Position numbers and translations under genes: made by a program. From positions 1-12,267 of the forward strand of contig JAIRWW010000077.1 of assembly GCA_031268685.1 (NCBI GenBank): a stretch of DNA of 12,267 nucleotides, given 5' to 3'. The DNA is from Azoarcus sp. GTDB lineage: Bacteria > Pseudomonadota > Gammaproteobacteria > Burkholderiales > Rhodocyclaceae. The stretch's first letter is position 1. Every line of letters starts with the position of its first letter. The notes beneath the pieces were generated by a model, which saw only the letters and a program-made list of their open reading frames with translations, was not told where the DNA came from and ran no database searches. Below are positions 6,879 through 12,267 of the stretch, in pieces.

Positions 6879-7356
6879 TAAATCGCTTTCGCTTTCGCTT
6901 GCGCGCCGCCCGCGTTCGGGCGGGTTCACGCTTATAGAGTTGATTGTGGCGCTTGCCGTGGCCGGTCTGGCCGCTGGCGCGTCGATCGCCGCTTATCCCA
7001 AGATGCGCGCGTCCATGGAATACCGGAGCGCGTTGCGCGGGGTGCTCGCGGGTATGAATAAGGCGCGTGTCGAAGCTGTGCGCGGCGGCCAGTCCTCCGT
7101 GTTCTACGTTGACCAGGAAACGCGCACTTATGGGGTGGACGACAGGGAACTGGGCCGTTTTCCGGATTCGATCAGTGTGCAGTTCACCGTAGCCGGGCAG
7201 GAAGCCGATAGCCGCGGGCGGGGGCAGATACGCTTTCACCCCGAAGGCGGGGCGACCGGCGGCAGCGTTGATCTTTTGCGCGGGCCGGGTTCGGGCGTGC
7301 GTCTGCGGGTCGATTGGTTGTTCGGCTCGGTCACGCAGGAGGAAGTTTCCGGATGA
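6862..7356 (+). CDS. gspH: Minor pseudopilin GspH
   Basis: A 164-aa prepilin from the chosen start. A 21-residue leader ending in RPRSGG precedes FTLIELIVALAVAGLAAGASIAAYP, which has the Glu at +5 and the hydrophobic helix. The following MRASMEYRSALRGVLAGMNKARVEAVRGG is the typical GspH/FimT pattern, and VRLRVDWLFG lies near the C-terminus. The open frame reaches back to 6718 in another frame of gspG; in-frame ATGs at 6847, 6856 and 6862 are possible, and 6862 was preferred because it gives the shortest leader behind a GGCGAGAA stretch. It overlaps gspG by 17 nt and gspI by 4 nt (ATGA). The role is as a minor component of the pseudopilus tip region. Confidence 0.9.
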   Translation: MSAIGDKSLSLSLARRPRSGGFTLIELIVALAVAGLAAGASIAAYPKMRASMEYRSALRGVLAGMNKARVEAVRGGQSSVFYVDQETRTYGVDDRELGRFPDSISVQFTVAGQEADSRGRGQIRFHPEGGATGGSVDLLRGPGSGVRLRVDWLFGSVTQEEVSG

Positions 7357-7757
7357 AGCGAGCGGCGGCGCGCCGTCAGGGCGGATTTTCGCTGCTGGAA
7401 GTCGTCATTGCCATGGCGATCATGGCAATGTCGCTCGGGGCGCTTTACCGGGCTGGCGGCGGCGCGCTGCGCAACGTATTGGAAGCCGAAACGCGCACCC
7501 GCGCCACATCCCTGGCGCTGGCGCTGCTCGATGGCCAGTGGAGCGTGCCGCCCGAGGGTTTGCAAAGCAGCGGCAGCACAGGGGATATGAATTGGCAGTT
7601 GTCCGCCGCGCCTTTCCAGCCAAAGCGAGGGAAAGGCTGGGCGCTGCACCGGGTCGAGGTGAGCGTCAGTTGGCGCAATGGGCGTCGCGGCCTGAAGCTG
7701 GCAAGCCTGTTGCCCGAACGCCGGACGCTGATGGATTCGACGCCGCAAGCGGAATAA
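7353..7757 (+). CDS. gspI: Minor pseudopilin GspI
   Basis: A 134-aa prepilin with a short basic leader (MKRAAARRQGG) cleaved before FSLLEVVIAMAIMAMSLGALY, with Glu at +5. The ALALLDGQWSV segment and the later WALHRVEVSVSW strand fit the compact GspI fold. It has the best ribosome binding site in the operon: AGGAGGAA (7337-7344) with 8 nt to the ATG. The start overlaps the gspH stop by 4 nt. In T2SS models GspI is the core of the GspI-J-K tip complex that initiates pseudopilus assembly. The following gene, gspJ, begins after a 16-nt gap. Confidence 0.93.
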   Translation: MKRAAARRQGGFSLLEVVIAMAIMAMSLGALYRAGGGALRNVLEAETRTRATSLALALLDGQWSVPPEGLQSSGSTGDMNWQLSAAPFQPKRGKGWALHRVEVSVSWRNGRRGLKLASLLPERRTLMDSTPQAE

Positions 7758-7773
7758 TCAACGGTAAGATTTC

Positions 7774-8505
7774 ATGACATCAGCACTGAACAGCTTCTCC
7801 GGAAGGCAGGCGTTCCCAACGGGAAGCGGCGGCGCTCGGGGCTTCACTCTGATAGAGATCATCATTGCACTGGCCTTGATGTCGCTCATCATGCTGGGGC
7901 TGGTGAGCGCCTTCGCCACGCTTGGGAAAACCGCCACGCGAATCAATGAACATGCGGGCAGGAGCGGGCGCGAGTGGCTGGCGGGCGAATTTCTGCACGC
8001 TACTTTGTCTTCCGCCGTCGGGCAGATCAAGCAGACTCTGCCAGACCAGAGCAAGGCGGTTTATTTTCGCGGCGGGCCAGCGACGGTGCAGTGGCTTGGT
8101 TCCATGCCCGCGCGTTACGGCGTCGGCGGCCTGCATGTTTTCAGGCTCGGTCTCGAACCCTGCGGTTCCGGCATGTGTCTGGCGCTGCATTACGCGCCCT
8201 ACGTCAAGGAAGATGCGTTCGGCAATGCCGCGGCGGATTTCCAGACACAAATATTGGCCGATAAGGTTTCCGGTTTTCGCATCGCATATCAAAGCCACCC
8301 GGCCCGCAACGACGAGGAAGCCGTATGGAGCGAAGACTGGACTGACGCTGACAACTTGCCAGCGCGGACGCGCATCGACCTTGCGTCTCAGGGCGCGGCC
8401 AGGCCGCCCGTGATTGTTTCCATCGGAGCCATAGACGCGGCGGACGGCGAGCATGGCACGGTTTCTTCGTCGCCGCCGTTCCAGGCAGAGGCACCGCCGC
8501 CATGA
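7774..8505 (+). CDS. gspJ: Minor pseudopilin GspJ
   Basis: A 243-aa prepilin. The leader is long (23 residues, ending GGARG) before FTLIEIIIALALMSLIMLGLVSAF, with Glu at +5. The mature domain includes HATLSSAVGQIKQ, VQWLGSMPARYGVGGLHVFRL and DKVSGFRIAYQ, matching the GspJ/PulJ beta-rich fold. A proline-rich end (PPFQAEAPPP) is unremarkable. Only a weak GGTAAG (7763-7768) precedes the ATG. The stop is within 20 nt of both possible gspK starts. GspJ is a tip-complex partner of GspI and GspK. Confidence 0.93.
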   Translation: MTSALNSFSGRQAFPTGSGGARGFTLIEIIIALALMSLIMLGLVSAFATLGKTATRINEHAGRSGREWLAGEFLHATLSSAVGQIKQTLPDQSKAVYFRGGPATVQWLGSMPARYGVGGLHVFRLGLEPCGSGMCLALHYAPYVKEDAFGNAAADFQTQILADKVSGFRIAYQSHPARNDEEAVWSEDWTDADNLPARTRIDLASQGAARPPVIVSIGAIDAADGEHGTVSSSPPFQAEAPPP

Positions 8506-8522
8506 CCGGAGGACGGTTGAGG

Positions 8523-9428
8523 ATGCGGCGGGCTGTTTTCCGCCCGGCCAGCCGGGGCTTCGCTCTCATAGCCGTGCTGTGGTTCGTCGCGGCGCTCTCC
8601 GTTCTGGTGGCCGGGCTGCTGACAGTCTCCAGCAGCGAGATGCAGGAGACGCAGCTGCGGCTCGACATCGGGCGGGCGTCGGCGCTCGGCGATGCGGCAA
8701 TCCAGATGGCGGTGCTGGACTGGGCAAGCGCCGAGCAGACGCCGGATCGTCTACAGCGCACGCGCTACGTCTTTGAAGGGATGGACATCGAAGTCGAGAT
8801 CGTGCCCGCTTCCGGTTACGTCGATCTCAACAGTGCGCCGGAAAGCTTGTTGCAGGCGCTGCTCCTGCATGGCGCGGGGCTGCCGCAAGATCAGGCGCGC
8901 CAATTGGCGCAGCGCATCGTCGACTGGCGCGACAGCGACGACAGCCCATTGCAGGACGGCGCTGAAGCCGATAGCTATGCAGCAGCCGGGCTGGGCTGGC
9001 GTCCGCGCAATGGCCACTTTTTGACGCCAGAGGATTTAATGCAGGTTCTCGGCGTCGATTTCGATCTCTTTGCTAGAATTCAGCCCTTTGTAACCGTCTG
9101 GTCTTCGGGTGGAGCGGGCGTCAATCCCATGTCGGCGCCCATGCCTGTGCTCACCGTGCTGTGCCAGGGTAACGACGGCGAGGCAAGGCGCATTGCCATG
9201 GCCCGCGACGCGGGGGAAACCGGCATCGACACTTCCACACTCGAACAGGCGTTTCTGAGGACGGGGAACGTGGGCAATGTCTTGCATGTGCTGGCTTCTA
9301 CGCCAGCGGACGGCGGACGGCGCGCCGTGCGGGGGCGCTGGGTATCGCTCAAATCCGACCCGGACGGCACGCCATGGCGGACGATACGCGCGGAGCCGGT
9401 GCGTTTCGCGGCGGCGGACGGGTTCTGA
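8523..9428 (+). CDS. gspK: Tip pseudopilin GspK
   Basis: A 301-aa protein from the preferred start. The leader MRRAVFRPASRG precedes FALIAVLWFVAALSVLVAGLL. The +5 residue is Ala rather than Glu, as is usual for GspK, which caps the pseudopilus. The large alpha domain is visible as YVDLNSAPESLLQALL, QLAQRIVDWRDSDDSPLQDGAE and FLTPEDLMQVLGVDFDLF, the GspK SAM-like/helix-hairpin repeats. A start at 8502 overlapping the gspJ stop by 4 nt is equally open. GGAGGA at 8508-8513 lies 9 nt before 8523 and favours the shorter form. GspL follows after 2 nt. Confidence 0.92.
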   Translation: MRRAVFRPASRGFALIAVLWFVAALSVLVAGLLTVSSSEMQETQLRLDIGRASALGDAAIQMAVLDWASAEQTPDRLQRTRYVFEGMDIEVEIVPASGYVDLNSAPESLLQALLLHGAGLPQDQARQLAQRIVDWRDSDDSPLQDGAEADSYAAAGLGWRPRNGHFLTPEDLMQVLGVDFDLFARIQPFVTVWSSGGAGVNPMSAPMPVLTVLCQGNDGEARRIAMARDAGETGIDTSTLEQAFLRTGNVGNVLHVLASTPADGGRRAVRGRWVSLKSDPDGTPWRTIRAEPVRFAAADGF

Positions 9429-9430
9429 CC

Positions 9431-10480
9431 ATGGCGAAGGCGCGCAACAACCTGATTCTTTTCGGGTTCGATCTGGCCCAGATACCGAAATTTTTGCGCC
9501 AGGGCTGGAGCGAAGCCCTGCAATGGCCGTTTTTCGTCCGTCTGTTGCCACCCAAACCTGTGCGCGTGCGCTATGCCAACGGCAGTAAAGGCATATGGCC
9601 CGCCAACGCCGATTCGAGCGCTTGCGTTGCCAGCGCCATCGTGCTGCCCGAAAACCTGCTGTTGCGCCGCACGCTGCCAATGCCATCCCTGGCCGCCCTG
9701 GCCCGGCAGGAAGCCATCGAACTGGCGCTGGCTGGCGCTAGCCCATTCCCGCCCGATAAAACCGCCTGGGGCTGGCAGGCCAGGCCGACGGCCTCCGGCG
9801 TGGAGGTCGAATTGGTCATAGCCTCGCGCGAACACGTCGATGATTTTCTTTCCCATGCGGTGAACAGCAATTACTTGTCCGGCGTCGAAGTCTGGGCCAT
9901 GACTGCCGCCGGGGATGCGCCCATCGTCCTGCAAGGCTATGGCGAAGGGCGGCGCATGATGCAGACGCGCCGCAGTTACTGGAAGATTGGCGCGCTCACG
10001 ACCCTGGCCGTTTTCCTCTTTCTGGCGCTCCTCGCTTCACCCGTGCTTCGCAAACAGTTGGATGTGTCCGACCTGGAAACCCGGCTCGATGCCGCTGGAC
10101 AGGAAGTGGCTTCGGCCTTGGCTGACCGCAACGCCCTGGCGCAGGCCAGCGCCCGAATGTCGGCCATGGCCGCCTACGCTGACGGCCACCCTGACCCGCG
10201 GGCGCTGCTCGGGCGCTTGTCGATACTGCTGCCCGATACCGTTCATCTGACCCGCCTCGAACTGCATGGCCGTAACGCCACCATCGCAGGCATGGCCAGC
10301 AATGCCGCCAAAATCATGGAAATCCTGAGCGCGCAGCCCGGTTTTCACGACGTGCGCGCGCCTGCGGCGATCACCCGCGATCCCTTGAGCGGGCAAGAGT
10401 CGTTTTCAATCGAATTCCGCTTCAGCGACGACGCCAGCCCTAAATCCGGCGCGGGACAGGCCGGGACGGACGCCTCCTGA
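9431..10480 (+). CDS. gspL: Type II secretion platform protein GspL (PilN-like periplasmic part)
   Basis: A 349-aa bitopic inner-membrane protein. The N-terminal cytoplasmic part carries the segment LPENLLLRRTLPMPSLAAL followed by ALAGASPFPPDKTAWGW, the pattern of GspL proteins that links the two actin-like subdomains. One membrane helix lies at about 186-206 (IGALTTLAVFLFLALLASPVL). A coiled-coil-like stretch follows (about 207-245), then a ferredoxin-like periplasmic PilN-type domain with LLPDTVHLTRLELHGRNATI. GspL recruits GspE to the membrane and pairs with GspM. ATG 9431 is chosen because it lies 2 nt after the gspK stop and gives a compact N-terminus; no Shine-Dalgarno is evident. It shares 1 nt (TGATG) with gspM. 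Confidence 0.9.
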   Translation: MAKARNNLILFGFDLAQIPKFLRQGWSEALQWPFFVRLLPPKPVRVRYANGSKGIWPANADSSACVASAIVLPENLLLRRTLPMPSLAALARQEAIELALAGASPFPPDKTAWGWQARPTASGVEVELVIASREHVDDFLSHAVNSNYLSGVEVWAMTAAGDAPIVLQGYGEGRRMMQTRRSYWKIGALTTLAVFLFLALLASPVLRKQLDVSDLETRLDAAGQEVASALADRNALAQASARMSAMAAYADGHPDPRALLGRLSILLPDTVHLTRLELHGRNATIAGMASNAAKIMEILSAQPGFHDVRAPAAITRDPLSGQESFSIEFRFSDDASPKSGAGQAGTDAS

Positions 10481-11049
10481 TGCGCATCCCTTTCTCCGCC
10501 TCTTCCTTCCGTTTTCTCCGCAGCCGGGCGGGCCTGTCCGTCGGCCTGTCCGCGCTTGCCGCGCTCGTCCCTGTGTTTTTCGCCGCAGGCTGGCTCATGA
10601 ACCAATGGTTTTCGGCTAGCGCCGCCTTCGAGCAAGGCGAACCGAGGCTAGCCCGCCTGCTGGGGCTGCGCGGCGCGGCGCAACAGGTGCGGGAAGCGCG
10701 CGAAGCCGCCGGGGGCGCGCTTCTGTCGGCGGCCTATTCGAGCGAACTGCCCGCCGACCGCATCGGCACCGATCTGCAACAGCGCTTGCGCACTGCCGCC
10801 GACGGCACAGGCGTGGCAATTAGCGGCAGCCAGGTCGTCGAAGGCAAGATGGAAGACGGTTTCGAGCGGGTCGTGGTAGCGATGAGCTTTGAGGCTTCAC
10901 ACGAGCAATTGCAGCAGTTTTTACATATGCTCACCCAGCAGACGCCGACGGTGTATGTCGATAGCCTTACCCTGGCTGCGGGACGGCGCAATGCCAATGG
11001 GCATCTGGCCGTGCAGGCGCGGTTTTGCGTACTGAGGCAAGCGCCGTGA
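10480..11049 (+). CDS. gspM: Type II secretion platform protein GspM
   Basis: A 189-aa bitopic protein with a short cytoplasmic N-terminus, one membrane helix at about residues 20-42 (VGLSALAALVPVFFAAGWLM) and a periplasmic domain. The membrane-proximal part (about 45-90) is helical and Arg/Glu-rich. The later VAISGSQVVEG, FERVVVAMSFEASHEQLQQFLHML and YVDSLTLAAG form the ferredoxin-like fold of the GspM b-type family. It stabilises GspL in the assembly platform. The assignment leans on position (directly after gspL, TGATG coupling) as well as on topology. The end overlaps the next gene by 4 nt (GTGA). Confidence 0.85.
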   Translation: MRIPFSASSFRFLRSRAGLSVGLSALAALVPVFFAAGWLMNQWFSASAAFEQGEPRLARLLGLRGAAQQVREAREAAGGALLSAAYSSELPADRIGTDLQQRLRTAADGTGVAISGSQVVEGKMEDGFERVVVAMSFEASHEQLQQFLHMLTQQTPTVYVDSLTLAAGRRNANGHLAVQARFCVLRQAP

Positions 11050-11861
11050 AACGGAAAAAGCCGAAACCGTCCGCCCGCCGTCTCGATCCCGCCGCGCGCC
11101 TGTCCTGGATATGCCTTGTACTGAGTGTGGCGATTGCCTTTTATTGGCTGATATGGGGTCTCGCGCGCCCGCTGCCTGAACCGGTCGTCCCCAATCCGGC
11201 CATGCTCGCGGTTCGTCCCCCCGCGCCGTCCGCGCCAACGCCCGAGGCCGTGGCGGCCATTACCGCACGCCCCTTGTTCGCGCCGGGACGCCAGTCGCAG
11301 GATCGCGCCGTTCACGACATGCAGCCTGCGCCTGTCGATACGGGTTTAAGCGGCGCCCGCCTGACAGGCATCGCCTCCGAGGCGGACGGCGGCATTGCCA
11401 TCGTCTCGCACGGCGGGAAGCAAACACGGGTGCGGCAGGGCGAAGACCTGGACGGCTGGACGCTGGAGCGCATCCAGGACAATGTCGCGCGCTTCATGAG
11501 AGGCAGCGAAATACACGATCTGCCATTGACACGCCAACCCGGCCAAACGCCTCCCGGTGGCGGCGCGTTTGGCGGCGGAGCGCCCCAAGCGCCGCCTTAT
11601 CCATATATGCCGCCTGGTATGAATGCACCGCCCGGTATGAATGCGCCGTCTGGTATGAATGCGCCGCCCGGTATGAATGCGCCACCCGGCATGAACGCGC
11701 CGCCCGGCGCGAATGTTCCGGACGGCATGCAACCATTCCTGCCGAACGGCATGCCCAACCCAGGCATGGAACCCGGACGGAATGCTTACCCCGACGCCTC
11801 GCAGCAAGGGATGCCACCGCCGCAAATGCCGCCGCAACCGATGCCGCCGCCACAATCGTAA
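11046..11861 (+). CDS. GspC-like T2SS inner-membrane protein with Met/Pro-rich repeat tail
   Basis: A 271-aa protein. A basic N-terminus precedes one membrane helix at about residues 20-38 (WICLVLSVAIAFYWLIWGL) and a Pro-rich linker. AITARPLFAPGR (71-82) and the strand-rich block SGARLTGIASEADGGIAIV to IHDLPL (about 102-160) match the homology region of GspC, which contacts the secretin. No PDZ or coiled-coil domain follows. Instead residues 189-224 are six hexapeptide repeats (PPGMNA) and the rest is Met/Pro/Gln-rich. The GTG at 11046 overlapping the gspM stop is preferred over a TTG at 11025; GAGG lies upstream. It could alternatively be named as the GspN-position protein, but I see no GspN resemblance. 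It would connect the platform to the secretin, by inference. Confidence 0.8.
   Translation: MKRKKPKPSARRLDPAARLSWICLVLSVAIAFYWLIWGLARPLPEPVVPNPAMLAVRPPAPSAPTPEAVAAITARPLFAPGRQSQDRAVHDMQPAPVDTGLSGARLTGIASEADGGIAIVSHGGKQTRVRQGEDLDGWTLERIQDNVARFMRGSEIHDLPLTRQPGQTPPGGGAFGGGAPQAPPYPYMPPGMNAPPGMNAPSGMNAPPGMNAPPGMNAPPGANVPDGMQPFLPNGMPNPGMEPGRNAYPDASQQGMPPPQMPPQPMPPPQS
11610..11717 (+). repeat. 18-bp in-frame minisatellite, six units
   Basis: Six consecutive 18-nt units of the type CCGCCCGGTATGAATGCG encode PPGMNA four times, plus the variants PSGMNA and PPGANV. A seventh, degenerate unit follows (11718-11735). The unit is a multiple of three, so copy-number change would alter tail length without frameshift. 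Unit-to-unit differences are few, which indicates fairly recent expansion. Confidence 0.95.
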
Positions 11862-11964
11862 GGGACTGTTTTACGGTTTTCAGACGGCAAGTCCGCCTGC
11901 TGCCGCTCCGATTACTTGATGGACTGATGCTGGCAACGCTTTGACCCAAGAGCCATTTATTCAT

Positions 11965-12002
11965 CCATTTTGAGCAAATATTTAAGAATTTGTCTAAAAT
12001 GG
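11965..12002 (+). promoter_or_regulatory. Palindromic operator and promoter of the Xre regulator
   Basis: 15-nt arms at 11965-11979 and 11988-12002 match as inverted repeats at 12 of 15 positions (CCATTTTnnnCAAAT), around 8 nt of AT-rich spacer. Arm 1 contains a -35-like TTGAGC (11970-11975) and arm 2 a -10-like TAAAAT (11995-12000), spaced 19 bp. The -10 box ends 7 nt before ATG 12008. A dimeric HTH repressor bound here would block polymerase, consistent with autoregulation by the adjacent gene. Confidence 0.55.
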
Positions 12003-12007
12003 AGAAC

Positions 12008-12267
12008 ATGCCAAGCAAGCCGCCCATCGTCTTCCCACAAGAGCAAAGCCTGCTCACCGAACTGGGTGAGCGGCTGCGCCTTGCCCGCAAACGGCGCAAG
12101 TTGAGCAACGCCGTGGTGGCGCAACGCGCAGGGATTTCAAGGGGCACGCTGTACAAAGTCGAGGCCGGTGATCCCAGCGCCACGCTGGGGTCCTATGTCC
12201 GGGTGCTGGCCGTGCTGGGCCTCGAAGGCGACCTCCAACAGCTTGCCGCTGATGACCGGGTGGGGCG
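12008..12267 (+). CDS. Xre-family regulator, HipB-like, truncated by the window end
   Basis: The first 86 codons of a gene continuing past the window. Residues about 15-75 form an Xre/Cro HTH: ELGERLRLARKRRKLSNAV, VAQRAGISRGTLYKVEAGDP, then TLGSYVRVLAVLGLEGDLQQL. The ending LAADDRVGR resembles HipB-type antitoxins, whose partner HipA kinase would lie just downstream, outside the window. An in-frame ATG at 11999 is possible, but that lies within the -10 box; 12008 was chosen, with GGAG at 12001-12004 too close for a normal Shine-Dalgarno spacing. HTH identity is firm and the HipB link is inference. Confidence 0.85.
   Translation, partial: MPSKPPIVFPQEQSLLTELGERLRLARKRRKLSNAVVAQRAGISRGTLYKVEAGDPSATLGSYVRVLAVLGLEGDLQQLAADDRVG

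Noticed and set aside
11857..11880. Hairpin CGTAA...TTACG followed by TTTT after the GspC-like gene
   Set aside because: The stem is only 5 bp and includes the stop codon; too weak to call a terminator.
11494..12183. Minus-strand 229-codon frame across the GspC-like 3' end and the Xre gene
   Set aside because: It is low-complexity Arg/Ser/His sequence created by the repeats on the other strand and overlaps two better-supported genes.

Overview
The window is about 12.3 kb of GC-rich proteobacterial chromosome. It is dominated by a type II secretion system (T2SS) locus on the + strand. Nine core genes are recognisable (gspE, F, G, H, I, J, K, L, M), followed by a tenth gene for a GspC-like inner-membrane protein. 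The protein style and the tightly overlapping gene order suggest a betaproteobacterium or a relative, but nothing here fixes the genus.

Layout. Positions 6-120 hold a perfect 8-bp tandem array (14 copies). Positions 121-560 carry no convincing intact gene. They contain a diverged 37-bp direct repeat, possible transposase-tail remnants and a small palindrome. Positions 561-1163 on the minus strand encode a two-gene type II toxin-antitoxin module, with a HigB/RelE-like toxin followed by an HTH antidote. From 1327 the + strand encodes gspE and gspF, overlapping by 8 nt. A 538-aa AlbA/Schlafen-type ATPase-like protein (4524-6140) and a repeat-rich intergenic segment (6141-6434) then separate gspEF from the pseudopilin and assembly-platform genes. 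That second block (6435-11861) runs gspG-H-I-J-K-L-M plus the GspC-like gene, with stop/start overlaps or very short gaps throughout. After a 137-146-nt intergenic region a truncated Xre-family regulator begins, resembling HipB-type antitoxins, and runs off the window end.

How the genes fit together. GspE is the cytoplasmic assembly ATPase and GspF the polytopic platform protein. GspL and GspM are the bitopic platform partners. GspG is the major pseudopilin, GspH/I/J/K the minor or tip pseudopilins, and the last protein is the likely link towards the secretin. The secretin gene (gspD) and the prepilin peptidase gene (gspO/pilD) are not in the window. The system is therefore complete here only for its inner-membrane and periplasmic parts.

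Most notable. The secretion operon is interrupted by an unrelated AlbA-type gene and bracketed by a toxin-antitoxin module and a HipB-like regulator. Two regulatory genes show a candidate -10 box only 7 nt before their ATG, which predicts leaderless transcripts. The GspC-like protein replaces any PDZ domain with a Met/Pro-rich hexapeptide repeat tail. A mobile-looking repeat family has a full hairpin at 6276-6330 and a related 22-bp segment at 525-546. No clearly new multi-gene system is evident.
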